Source: Aquilaria yunnanensis
Lineage: Eukaryota; Streptophyta; Magnoliopsida; Malvales; Thymelaeaceae
Length of the DNA: 64,000 nt
Reading direction: 5' to 3'
NCBI GenBank assembly: GCA_039654915.1
Contig: CM077600.1
Span: 78,253,992-78,317,991, forward strand
Part shown: piece after piece, positions 46,572-57,305 of the stretch
How the letters are laid out: each line of letters begins with the position of its first letter
Position numbering within the stretch: position 1 is the first letter of the stretch
Made by a program: the position numbers and the translations under genes
Notes under the pieces: generated by a model
What the model was told of the DNA's origin: nothing
What the model saw: only the letters and a program-made list of their open reading frames with translations
Databases searched by the model: none

Positions 46572-47563
46572 GACCCAATAGGCTCTTGCCATGTTGGCAA
46601 TGATCATAAATCACATTTATGATCATAAGCAATGAGCGGTGTCTAGCAACACATCATTGCTACCCAAGTGACAAGATTGTCGGTGAATCGACTAAACCTT
46701 TATGATCATCACCGATATATGCCATTGTCCCTTTGTCCAAGATATCAAGACTAAGCACGAGACATGGAATGTGTCACTCTCGTATAGCCCAATCTTTGGT
46801 TTCTTGATTACCGAGTAGACCAATTTAAACTGACGACATTGATATCATATATCAACTCATCGGAGCATGGCCATGCATTTTTTAAGTCTCACTCTATCAA
46901 GGGGCCCAAAGATATCACTCCCGTTACATAGGAGGGACAAATCCCATCTTGATCATACAAATCCCTCCGCATGATTTGTGACATACCCAATGACCTCCTT
47001 CAAGTTTACTCAGTTACGAGCAACAGAGGAAAGTATCAAAGTATGTGACTCACATGTAGGGAACCTTGCTGATCTTAGGTCGAAGGACTACATATACCAT
47101 GATCACTATGAGAATCACTTATGACACTCATATAACGATCCATGCAGTGTTCTCATGGTGGGTCGGTCCAGTACACAGGTTCTCCAACTTGTACCCATAT
47201 GTAGACTACATATCTCATATTAGTCTCCACATATGCTAGTCATTATGTATTATTGCAACCCGCTCCACAATAATACTAGACTAGGGACGTTTAAGAATAT
47301 CATTATTCTAGGGTTACAATTATGTTTATTACGTTACGCAGAAACAAAACAACAAACAAAATTGCTGGATTAATGCCTCAATAAAACATCATGACTCAAT
47401 GTGCAAAAATACAATCATCTCATGATTGGCTTTTTTGGGCACAACACTAACAGTCGGAACTTAGTGAACTTCGGTAAACTCCTTTATTCTTGCTAAGTAA
47501 ACTTAAATTAAACTTCTAAACTTAATTCAAAACTCTTTACCTTCCTCAAGAAGGGTCATAACA

Positions 47564-47636
47564 TAGGGAGCAGGTGTCACCTCCTCTGCAAGGTCACACT
47601 GAAGTTCCGTCAGTACGTTATCCCTTAGCCATTCAT
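47564..47636 (-). pseudogene. Tat-B antisense gene, exon 4, upstream half
   Basis: It reads EWLRDNVLTELQCDLAEEV up to the Tek-2 insertion and continues at 24727. The acceptor is complement of 47637-47643 (cttatag). The preceding intron, 47637-47695, is 59 bp with donor gttcgt. Confidence 0.65.
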
Positions 47637-47695
47637 CTATAAGATCATAGATACCAAAACACTAAGATTCATAGAATAACGGCTAAGGAACGAAC

Positions 47696-48092
47696 CTGGT
47701 GGAACCTCGGTGACAATGTCCTCGGTCTCGCCCACTTCACGGACTTCACTAGGAATGTTCTTGCCCTTCCTTCTCCTGCTCTCCTCGAGCTCTTAAGCCA
47801 AAGTCCATTCGACTGAAGTCTCAACGGTGATACCCATACTCAGAGCTGTCTTGAGGGTGGCAGGATCCGAAGGTGGATTGGCGTAGGCAGGAGAATGGGT
47901 AGGCGACTGGTCCTGCACTTCGATGATGTCTCCAGAGGGGGGAGGAATGACGTCCGCCTTGGCTTTCTTCACCTTGGACAGCCCCCCAATAGTCTTCTTC
48001 CTTTTCGCAGGCGCCTTCCTTCGCTTCTGCTCCCCCTTCTCGGCCTGACCGAGAAAAAGGGACTTGTAAAACTCCGTAGATTGATCGCCCAT
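47696..48092 (-). pseudogene. Tat-B antisense gene, exon 3 (basic linker)
   Basis: It reads GDQSTEFYKSLFLGQAEKG, then a Lys/Arg-rich stretch (KRRKAPAKRKK, VKKAKAD) that resembles a nuclear localisation signal, then a Pro/Ser/Asp-rich linker. There is one in-frame TAA at about 47793. Acceptor tttgcatag (complement of 48093-48101) and donor gttcgt bound it. The phase of the join to exon 2 does not work out cleanly, so one edge is misplaced or carries an indel. Confidence 0.65.
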
Positions 48093-48164
48093 CTATGCAA
48101 AAGGAAACAACATCAGTGTAAGTCCAAAAGGAATACAGGTAGCAAAACCTGGAAGATAACTTAC
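48093..48164 (-). other. Candidate 72-bp intron in the Tat-B antisense gene
   Basis: Donor a/gtaagtt and acceptor ttttgcatag/a on the minus strand, T-rich between. A consensus plant intron at near-minimal size. Confidence 0.6.
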
Positions 48165-48954
48165 TCTTGGAAAAATCCTCGTACGAGAGCTCAGCCCGAA
48201 GAAGCATCACCAACCATGCCTTCTTCCCCGGGAGAACAGGCACGGGCAGGTTCAAGTCAAACTTGTGGTCGTGGATTACCCCCAGTTCCTAAAGGACCTT
48301 TTCGGACATAAGGTCCCACTTAATGGGAAAGGGGTACAAGGAACGCGGAGGGACCTCGGGGTCTCAATCCGTAACCGCCCTAATGCGCCGGCCAAACTCA
48401 TCAAATTCCGCTGCCAACCCCGAGGTCAGCAGCTTCCGAGGGCCAACAACGTCAGTCTTCAACACCCCCGAAGCGCATCTAGTCGAAACGTAGCTCCATC
48501 TTTCAAGAACTGACAGAAAGAAGAACTTTTTCTGCCACCCCCGCTAGTTATCCTTCATCATGAAGGTGAAGGTGAATTTCTTGCTCTTGGAGCCTCGGGG
48601 AAGAAAGAAGTAGAAGCCACCTTTCGGGACCGGGTGGAGCTTATAGTATTGCATGAAGAAAAGAAAATGGGGCTTTACCTTAAAAACCCCACACATGCAA
48701 AGAAAGGCGTTGAAATAAGAATAAGAGTTGGGAGGCAGCTGGTTCACGGCAATCCTATGAAACTTGTAGAACTCACACACCATTCACGGGCGAGGGTACC
48801 GAAGACCGGCCTTTAGTTGGGCTCCGTAAACAGTAATCTCATCAGAATGGGCCATGTAACCGTACGTGACCGAGGTAGCTAACCTCGGGATGGCGTAAGT
48901 AGGGAGATAGAATTTTGCTACCCACTTCGTCATTTTTCCGAAGTAGTGCAGCAT
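48165..48954 (-). pseudogene. Tat-B antisense gene, exon 2 ('putative gypsy-type transposon' domain)
   Basis: One frame across 790 bp with four in-frame stops (about 48784, 48541, and two near 48370 and 48293). Readable core: HSDEITVYGAQLKAGLRYP, then VCEFYKFHRIAVNQLPPNSY, and FFMQYYKLHPVPKGGFYFF. This pattern (GLRxPxxxF, QLxPNxxxxxxAF, FxxxxxLxxxxKGGxYF) is that of the Pfam family once named Transposase_28, which corresponds to the antisense ORF of Tat-type elements. Actual transposase activity is not established. I chose the ATG at 48954 (MLHYFGKM) as the first in-frame Met after a stop; an exon join upstream is possible. Confidence 0.72.
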
Positions 48955-49149
48955 GGATGAGACTCAAGGGGGAGAAAGCTCTAGGGAATAGGATGGATGG
49001 TCATCAGTGGAGCAGGGTTTGACATTTCTCAAAAAGAAGATAGGCAACCTCGGGAAAAATAAGGAAAGAGAACCGAAGGACTTCGAAAAAACAAAACTTC
49101 GGAACAAATGACTTCAGAAGGAAGGAAGAACTTTGGAAAGAAAGACCCA

Positions 49150-49230
49150 CCGAAACTTTTGCCAAAATCTGGATTCCTGGATGCCGTTGTGAAGGGTTGC
49201 TGGAAATCGCTCCACCGCTAAAACCGCCAT
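49150..49230 (-). pseudogene. Possible first exon of the Tat-B antisense gene
   Basis: An ATG at 49230 opens MAVLAVERFPATLHNG, ending near a possible donor (tttcg/gtgggt, about 49150). It is the first ATG after a TATA box and a CT-rich leader on the minus strand. Whether it splices to 48954 is inference. Confidence 0.4.
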
Positions 49231-49312
49231 CGGAAGGAGAAAGAAGACAAGAGAGGGTTTTAGAGCAAATGAAACCAAAGGAAAAGAGTGTGAAGGTGTA
49301 AGGTGAAAGGTG

Positions 49313-49320
49313 TTTATATA
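49313..49320 (-). promoter_or_regulatory. TATA box for the Tat-B antisense gene
   Basis: TATATAAA on the minus strand, 83-90 bp upstream of the ATG at 49230 and followed by a CT-rich, ATG-free leader, as in plant promoters. It lies inside the element, not in an LTR. Confidence 0.6.
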
Positions 49321-49763
49321 GGCCAAAGGGGGCAGGCGAAATGTCATCATTATTGCTCCTTGAAGGTGAAGATATGCAATTAATGTAACCGACGTAATTG
49401 TTTGCCACCCATTAGCAGCCACGTGTAAGCCAACACGAAAAACGAGGGCACAACCCTGACAACTGGCAGACTTATATAACCCTACCCGAAGTAACGCACC
49501 AACATACAAGGGAAGATGAAACGGTTCACTGAAAAAAAAGTCAGTGGAAGTATCCACCCCAGACAGTAACCTCGGCAGAAGAGCCAGGGACACCACTCAA
49601 ACACCAAGGGAACTACCTCAGTAGGACACCTTAGTTCGCCATAGTTCCCTCCTGGGAAGGAGATTCCGGATGGAAGCCCATCATGGCAACAAGACCAAGC
49701 ATCGCTTGCCACCAGAAAAGCTCCCGGAACTCCCCAAACCGAAGGAACGTCTTCGGTTTTCTG
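49321..49763. other. Region between antisense promoter and 3' LTR
   Basis: About 440 bp without a convincing gene on either strand. It holds cacgtgt (49421-49427, a G-box-like site) and a second possible TATA (ttatataacc, 49470-49479). It may be regulatory for the antisense gene. Confidence 0.45.
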
Positions 49764-49775
49764 AGGGGGGGCAAG
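49764..49775 (+). other. Tat-B polypurine tract
   Basis: agggggggcaag directly before the LTR start TGATAGCC, the expected plus-strand primer. Confidence 0.85.
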
Positions 49776-50656
49776 TGATAGCCGAAGGGCTATCACCCCC
49801 GAAGGACTTCACATGAGCAGGCCATTTCTAGTCGAAGAAGGCACGACAGAACCCCGGCAAAGAGAGGACAGTAGCACCCTCGGACAAGCCGGATAGGCGC
49901 TACCACTCAGGAAACCTATGGGACCAGCTTCGGTAAGAAAGTGTCACCGCCTTTCCCGAAGTGACCTCGTACCGACCTCACATGGCCAAAACCACCTCCA
50001 GATACTCCCTGGGCCACCCTCGGGGCACGCTCACGAAGTGCCACATCAGGTACCCAAGCCTGACCTCGAGAAATCCCAACCGAAGGTGCGTCGTACAAAC
50101 AAGGGACTTCCCTCTAGAGGAGCTCACCTCCCCGAATGAGCTCTGTACCCCAAAGGAGATCGGTCCCACAAAAAGGCCACATAGGCATACGATGAAACAG
50201 CTGAGTAGTCTTTGACACACCGTACTTGTATAGCCCCCGACACGCTGTCCTTGTACTGCCTAGGCTCCCGGCCAGGCGGCCTATGGTTGGCTAGAAGCTC
50301 CCCCTCTCCCCAAAGGTATAGACCGTATCCGACAGAACATGTGTCACGATCTGGGTAAACTGTGGCAAATGAACTTCTCCTATTCATCTCCCTATAAATA
50401 TTCGGGAAGTGCGCAAGTAAGGAGGCCACTCCAAGGAGGAATCTCTCTGCTTCTTACTTACCCTCCACCTTCAAACACTGACTTGGGCGTCCGAGAATCC
50501 TTCCACGATTAAACACTCCAGGGAGCTCCTAACCCTTGCTTTTTTGAGTCCTTTCAGTCCTTCTCCCACCGGAGGTTCCTTATCCAAGCATCCTCCCACC
50601 GGAAGTTCTTGCTCCGGGCTCACCATGTTGCACAATGATGATGCCGAAGGTGATCA
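49776..50656 (+). repeat. Tat-B 3' LTR
   Basis: 881 bp from TGATAGCCGAAGGGCTATCA, a perfect 8-bp stem with a GAAG loop, to GGTGATCA. TATA box ctataaata at 50392-50400, U5 motif cactgacttgggcgtc near 50478. The right flank is Tekay LTR sequence, so Tat-B had inserted into a Tekay LTR. Confidence 0.88.
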
Positions 50657-50940
50657 TCTAGCAATAGCATTAGTTAGAGGATATGGTTGAATTGTGGTGG
50701 ACTATGAGGTTTGTGAGGATTGGAATGATGTTATAAGGCATGATCGATTGGCCTGTGATAGTTGATTGTGATCTATGTAGCATGTTTTACGTGTATATGA
50801 AGTTTGGAGGCATTCCAAGCATGTTTGATATGTTTGGGAGGTGTCCAAAGTTCACAGCAGCAAAATGTGTGAGAATTCTACAGAAACGCAGATTGGCGAT
50901 GCGTCACCCATTTCGTGCTCCTGTCCATGACACGTCTCCA
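50657..50940 (+). repeat. Tek-3 LTR fragment
   Basis: Matches the complement of about 61380-61660 (Tek-4 LTR), including ttggaggcattccaagc and ggcgatgcgtcaccc, a decayed palindrome site. It begins at the Tat-B end and stops at Copia-4. Confidence 0.8.
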
Positions 50941-52355
50941 TGTTAGTCTTGCGCCCAAAAAGTGAATTATGAGATGATTGTATTTTTGCACATTGAGTCA
51001 TGATATTTTATTGTGGCATTAATCTAGCAATTATGTTTGTTGTTTTGTTTCTATGTAACGTAATAAACATAATTGTAACCCTAGAATAATGATATTCTTA
51101 AACATCCCTAGTATAGATTTATTGTGGAGTGGGTTGCAATAATACACAATGACTAGCATATGTGGAGACTAATATGAGATATGTAGTCTACAAATGGGTA
51201 CAAGTTGGAGAACTTGTGTACTGGACCGACCCACCATGAGAACACTTCATGGATCGTTATATGAGTGTCATAAGTGATTCTCATAGTGATCATGGTATAT
51301 GTAGTCCTTCAACCTAAGATCATCAAGCTTCCCTACTTGTGAGTCACATACTTTGATACTTTCCTTTGTTGCTCGTAATTGAGTGAACTTGAAGGAGGTC
51401 ATTGGTATGTCACATATCATGCGGAGGGATTTGTATGATCAAGATGGGATTTTTCCCTCCTATGTAACGGGAGTGATATCTTCAGGCCCCTTGATAGAGT
51501 GAGGCTTAGAAAAGGCATGGCCATGCTCAGATGAGTTGATATACGATATCAATGTCATCACCTTAAGTTAGTCTACTCGGTAATCAAGAAACCAAAGATT
51601 GGGCTGTACAAGAATGACACATTCCATGTCTCGTGCTTAGTCTTGATATCTTGGATAAAGGGACAATGGCATATATCGGGGATGATCATAAAGGTTTAGT
51701 CGAATCACCGACAATCTTGTCACTTGGGTAGCAATGATGTGTTACTAGACACCGCTCATTGCTTATGATCATAAATGTGATTTATGATCATTGCCAACAT
51801 GGCAAGAGCCTATTGGGTCACACACATAAAGCTATTTGGATTATTAGAGTGCATGGGCCAATTATTTGGGTTATGGTTTCACTTTAATTTTGTATTAATA
51901 ATGGGCCCAAGAGTTGAGCCATTATTAAGCACAAAATTAAAGCCTAATTGGATTAGGGCTTTGAAACCCATTAGGCCTAGAAGTTGAGTCTCACTATAAA
52001 TACAACTTTTAGTCAGAAATTCGCAGGTCTCTTTACCCTAGCCTCCCAAAAGGACAGCCGCACTCTTCTCTTGCAATTCCTTCGAGGACGCAATGTAGCA
52101 CTACGAGCGCAAGAGAAACGCATCTGCCGGGATGTAGTGGAAGTGTGGTGATCCCGAGAGGCTCGTGTGGATACCATAGAGAGCCTGAACACGTCAACTA
52201 TTCAGGTTTTGTGATTCAACTCTATAGTTAAGTGAGAGATCTCAACCGAAAATTAGGTATGAAAATTTTCGAACACCCGGTTTACCCCGTTTCACTTGGA
52301 TCCTGGAGGGTTTCAGTTAAATTTCGCTGCGCTATTTGGCTCCCGAAATCCAACA
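50941..52355 (+). repeat. Copia-4 5' LTR
   Basis: 1415 bp, TGTTAGTCTTGCGCCC to CCGAAATCCAACA. TATA box ctataaata near 51994. Carries the ATGATCAT stem-loop at about 51765-51790. Confidence 0.93.
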
Positions 52356-53348
52356 GTGGTATCAAAGCTACTGGTGAAACCCTAAATCGGGATTGAGTGT
52401 TGAATCGCATGATGTTATATGTTCGGTTGCTTTTTGGCCATGATTAATTAGATTGATTCATGATGCATGAAACTGGAACTCGTAATGAACATATGAGATA
52501 TATGAAGAAATGACACAAATTGGTTAATGAGATTAACCCGAAATTGATGGGCATGAGATACCTATATGGATTAGGATTCTTGCAATAGTTGCAAAAACCC
52601 TAGCTTTGTTCGGATTCGGCCTGTTCGGGCACCGAAAATAAGGTATTTTTGGTGCCTCGAATGGAGGAGTCTCGGGTGACTACTTGCTCGAAATAGAAGA
52701 TTTTGGGCTAAGCAATTGTAAGACAATTTTTTGCGCAGGGGGGCACTGCCCCCCACAGCCCCCCACAAGGGCAGCTCCCCTTGACCCCGTCAGCTGACCG
52801 GTCAGCGGAACCACCGCCCGCTAACCGGCTAGCGGCACCGCCGTATGCGAAGCGCAACACAAACAAAAACTGGTTAATCAACGCGTGAAAATTGGCGTGC
52901 ATCTTTGTTGAATGAGATTAGACATGATATGCTGATTGGTGTTTGAAGCATGGTACATGGTTATAGCCCTCGATTGGATGTACTTGTAAATACGGCTTGC
53001 GAGTCGTGCCTTTTCTTATCACTCTCATTGTACATTCTGTTCTCGCCTTACTCCCCTCGAATGTAACTCGAGGTTCCTATTATTGATGTAATGGTGCATT
53101 ATGGGATCATCCAAGGTGGTATGTCCAAGGAGGTGACAACGAAAGGGCAGCCAAGAAAGGAAGAAAAGGAGCTTATGAAGACTCTTTTCTTTTCTTAGGC
53201 TTTTATGATATTCTCATTGGCTTGAGAATATCGCATAGTTTGGGCTATAACCATGTCACGTTTACTTTCTTGAACACATGAGATGCATGTTTTAAATTTG
53301 TATGTGATGCATGTATATTACACTGCATATTTACTGTTGTAGATAACC
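52356..53348 (+). other. Copia-4 leader with GC-rich hairpins
   Basis: Non-coding leader. Notable block 52736-52840: GGGGGGC-act-GCCCCCC (52738-52754), the 14-bp palindrome GCTGACCGGTCAGC (52793-52806) and a near-palindrome cgctaaccggctagcg (about 52818-52833). These could fold in genomic RNA near the PBS. No gene seen. Confidence 0.75.
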
Positions 53349-56300
53349 ATGGCACAAAACACATCGACACTTTCATTGCGATCGATCCTTGAGAAGGAAA
53401 AACTGAATGGGACCAACTTTCTCAAATGGTACCGAAACTTGAGGATAGTTCTCAAGCAAGAGAGAAAGGCTTATGTCCTAGAGCAGCCCATTCCGAATGA
53501 GCCTGCTGCCACTGCTCCAAGAGCTGAAAGGGATGTTCACAAGAGGCATTCTGATGATGCTTTGGATGTTGCATGCCTCATGCTTATTACCATGGAATTT
53601 GAGCTTCAAAAGCAACATGAGAATATGGGGCTGTTCGATATGATCGAACATCTCAAAATGCTTTTCCAAGAGTAAGCTAGGCATGAGAGGTTTGAGACCT
53701 CTAAGGCATTGTTTCAGTGCAAGATGTCTAAGGGAAGTCCCGTGGGTCCTCATGTGCTCAAGATGATTGGGTACATTAAGAATCTTGAGAATTTGGGATT
53801 CACTCTTCAGAAAGAGTTGGCTATTGATGTAGTCTTGCAATCGTTGCTTGAAAGCTACAGTTAGTTCATCATGAACTATAACATGAACAAGTCCCTCCCT
53901 AAATTGCTCAACATGTTGAGAACTGCTGAGCAAAACCTTAAGAAGGCTGACCCCATTTTGATGGTTCAAAAGGGCAAGGGAAAGGGAAAAGCCAACAAAA
54001 AGAAGGATGAAGCTAATGGAAAGTCCAATGCTAGTTCTTCTTCAGCTGCACTGAAACCAAAGGGTGGTGTGGCAAAGGAAGGGGAGTTCTTCCATTGTAA
54101 GCAACCTGGACATTGGAAGCACAACTACAAGCTCTATCTTGAAGAACTTGCTAACGAAAAGGGAACTAAGACTTCCACTTTAGGTATTCTTGTTAAAGAG
54201 GCTAACTTTTCTACTTCCTCATCTTGGATATTGGATACTGGATGTGGATCTCACATTTGTGCAAATGTTCAGGATCTAAATAGATGTAGAAGATTGGCCC
54301 GAGGTGAAGTGGACCTACGTGTTGGAGATGGAGCAAGGGTTGCTGCCTTAGCCGTAGGGACTTATGTTCTCACTTTACCTAGTGGATTAGTTTTAGAATT
54401 AGACAATTGCTACTTTGTGCCTACTATTAGTAGAAATTTGATTTCTGTTTCTTGTTTGGACAAGAAACATTTTTCATTTATAATAAAGGACAAATGTTGT
54501 TCTATTTATTTGAATGAAATCTTTTATGGTAGTGCTCAACTTAGCAATGGGTTGTATGTTCTAGACCTCGAAGATCCAATCTATAATGTGAATAACAAGA
54601 AGGTCAGATTAAATGATTCAAACCCGACCTATCTCTGGCACTGTTGCTTGGGCCATATGAATGGGACCCGCATATCCAAGCTCCATAAGGATGGACTTTT
54701 GGACTCATTTGATTTTGAATCATATGAGACATGTGAGTCATGTTTGTTGGGCAAGATGACCAAAGCCCCATTCACAAGGCAAAGTGAAAGGGCTAATGAC
54801 TTACTAGGACTCATACGTAGTGATGTATGTGGCCCTATGTCTACACAAGCTAGAGGAGGTTTCCAATACTTCATTACTTTCACTGATGACTTCAGTAGAT
54901 ATGGCTATGTGTATCTCATGAGACACAAGTCAAAATCCTTTGAAAAGTTTAAAGAATTCAAGAATTAAGTAGAGAATCAACTCGGGAAGAGTATTAAAGT
55001 GCTTCGATCAGATCGAGGTGGAGAGTACTTTGTTCGAGAATTTCTTGACTATCTGAAAGAGTGTGGTATAGTATCACAACTCACTCCACCAGGTACACCT
55101 CAATGGAATGGTGTAATTGAAAGGAGAAATCAAACTTTGTTAGACATGGTTCGCTCTATGATGAGTCAAGCTAACCTTCCAAACTCCTTTTGGGGACATG
55201 CTCTAGAGACAGCCACTTTTACACTAAATCGAGTTCCATCTAAATCGGTTCAAAAGACACCATGTGAGATATGGAGTGGCAGGCATCCCAATTTGCCTTT
55301 TATGAAGATTTAGGGTGTGACGCTTATGTGAAACGCCAATCCTCTGACAAACTAGGGCCCAAATCTAAAAAAATGCCTTTTTGTTGGGTATCCCAAAGAA
55401 ACAAAGGGTTACTATTTCTGCAATCCTTCTAAGCAAAAAGTGTTTGTTGCTTGAACTGGTGTCTTTTTGGAGAAAGAGTTTATCTCTAAAGGAACTAGTG
55501 GGAGGAAAGTAGAACTTGAAGAAATTCAGGAACAATAAAGAGACATCGAACCTGAAATGGAACCTGAATAGACACCGCAAGATGTTGTTCAAGAGTCTGT
55601 TCCTGTAGTACAGAGCCCACGTAGGTCTAGTAGGATTCGGTGTGAGCCCGAGAGATATGGATTTCTCGTGACTCACACCGGTGATGTGATGCTCATGGAT
55701 CAGGATGAGCCCACAACCTACCAACAAGCTATGTCAGGGCCTGACTCTGAGAAGTGGCTAGTGGCCATGAAATCCGAGATGGAATGCATGTATGAAAACC
55801 AAGTATAGACTTTGGTTGACCCACCTGAAGGGGTAAAACCCATAGGGTGCAAATGGGTTTTCAAGAAGAAAATTGACATGGATGGTAATGTGATTACCTT
55901 TAAGGGACGATTGGTTGCAAAAGGTTTCAAGCAAATTCATGGTATTGACTATGACAAAACTTTTTCACCAGTTGCTATGCTTAAATCCATCCAAATTTTG
56001 TTTGCTATTGCTGCACACTATGATTATGAGATATGGCAAATGGATGTCAAAACTGCATTCTTAAATGGAAAGCTACTTGAGGATGTGTACATGGCATAAC
56101 CTAAGGGTTTTGTCACTCCTGGGAATGCCAATAAAGTGGGCAAGTTGCAAAGGTCCATTTATGGACTGAAGCAAGCTTCTTGAAGTTGGAATTTTCATTT
56201 TGATGATGCAATCAAAGAGTTTGGTTTTATCAAAAATGAAGATGAACCTTGTGTCTAAAAGAAGGTTAGTGGGAGCGTTATTGTCTTCTTGGTGTTGTAT

Positions 56301-57305
56301 GTAGATGACATACTACTCATCGGGAATGACATTCCTGAGCTACAGTTTGTGAAGACTTGGCTAGGGAAATGTTTCTCTTTGAAGGACTTGGGTGAAGTAG
56401 CCTATGTGTTAGGCATCAGGATCTATAGAGATAGATCTAGAAAGCTTCTTGGCCTAAGTCAAAGTACAATATTGACAAGGTGCTAAAGAGGTTTAGCATG
56501 AAGATTCCAAGAAAGGATTCTTGCCCATGTCACATGGTATCACTCTTTCTAGATCTCAGTGTCCAAGTACACCCGAGGAGAGAGAGCGCATGAGTAAGAT
56601 TCCATCTGCCTCAGCAATTGGATCATCATGGATGCCATGATATGTACTCGTCCCGATGTCTCATATGCTTTGAGCATGACGAGTAGGTACCAATCGAACC
56701 CCGGTGAGAGTCACTGGATAGTTGTTATGAACATCTTTAAGTACTTACGAAGGACTAAGGATGCATTCTTGGTCTTTGGAGGTGAAGATGAGCTAGTTGT
56801 ATGGGGTTACACCGATGCAAGCTTCCAATCTGATAAGGATGATTTTAGATCGCAATCTGGTTATGTGTTTTGTATTGGTGGTGGTGCTGTGAGCTGGAAA
56901 TGTTCAAAGCAAGATACAGTAGCTGACTCTACAACAGAATCTGAGTACATTGGTGCCTCTGATGCTGTGAAGGAGGCAGTTTGGATCAAGAAGTTCATCA
57001 CTGAAGTTGGAGTGGTTCCAACCATTGCCAACCCAATAGAGCTGCATTATGACAATAATGGAGCATTCGCACAGGCTAAGGAACCTCGATCTCACCAGCG
57101 ATCCAAACACATACTCCGACGCTATCATCTCATCAGGGAGATCATCGAGAAGGGTGATGTAAGGATATACAGGACTTCGACAGACAACAATATTGCTGAT
57201 CGACTGACAAAGCCCCTGACACAGCAGAAGCATGATAGCCATTCTAGGTCCATCGGTATTAGATACATGGATGATTGGCTTTTAGTGCAAGTGGGAGATT
57301 GTTAG
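53349..57305 (+). pseudogene. gag-pol: Copia-4 gag-pol polyprotein (degenerate)
   Basis: Collinear with the Copia-3 protein. Gag begins MAQNTSTLSL at 53349; the zinc knuckle is damaged (FFHCKQPGHWKHNY lacks the first and last Cys); protease LDTGCGSH is intact (about 54232-54255); the integrase finger and core are present (SDRGGEY near 55010); RT keeps YVDDILLIGND (about 56297); RNase H is at 56800-57230. In-frame stops include 53673, about 53862, 54966, 55311, about 55452, 55535, 55569, 55806, 56097 and 56181, many at Gln positions. A short frameshifted stretch lies at about 55313-55366 and another near 56470-56630. The terminal TAG lies in the first bases of the 3' LTR. Confidence 0.94.

Larger units (their letters stand above)
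27025..47452 (-). mobile_element. Copia-3: full-length Ty1/copia element with a nested insertion
   Basis: Two 1417-bp LTRs: 27025-28441 and 33847-34387 plus 46577-47452. PBS complement at about 33834-33846, PPT complement at 28442-28450. The 5-bp TSD gtcgg is perfect (27020-27024, 47453-47457). A 12.2-kb gag-only composite lies in the 5' LTR. I counted about 15 differences between the LTRs (about 1%). The polyprotein has no stop, but its protease motif is damaged. Confidence 0.97.
33847..47452 (-). repeat. Copia-3 5' LTR, interrupted by the gag-only composite
   Basis: LTR sequence is present at 33847-34387 and 46577-47452 (541 + 876 = 1417 bp). The insert duplicates gaccc (34383-34387 and 46572-46576). 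Removing the insert and one TSD copy restores a full LTR collinear with 27025-28441. Confidence 0.95.
24728..47563 (-). repeat. Tek-2: Tekay solo LTR, split by Copia-3
   Basis: The LTR runs on the minus strand: 24728-27024 and, after Copia-3, 47458-47563. Ends are TGACACGATCC (24728) and GGGTCATAACA (47563), the complements of the Tek-1 LTR ends. TSD taggg at 24723-24727 and 47564-47568 is perfect. Total LTR length is about 2.4 kb. No internal Tekay sequence is present, so it is a solo LTR. It is clearly older than Tek-1, since the palindrome array near 26005-26100 is partly eroded. Confidence 0.92.
5723..50656 (+). mobile_element. Tat-B: old Tat-lineage Ty3/gypsy element with nested insertions
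   Basis: One plus-strand Tat element can be followed through all its insertions: 5' LTR remnant (5723-6594), gag (to 7998, 17851-18001, resuming at 19419), pol (to 23299), antisense gene (23712-24727 and 47564 to about 49230), PPT (49764-49775) and 3' LTR (49776-50656). Continuity across the inserts is shown by TSDs (gataa, atccg/atcca, taggg) and by reading frames that resume at the same codon context. Many stops and at least one frameshift make it defective. The left LTR is truncated, so no TSD for Tat-B itself can be checked. Confidence 0.88.
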
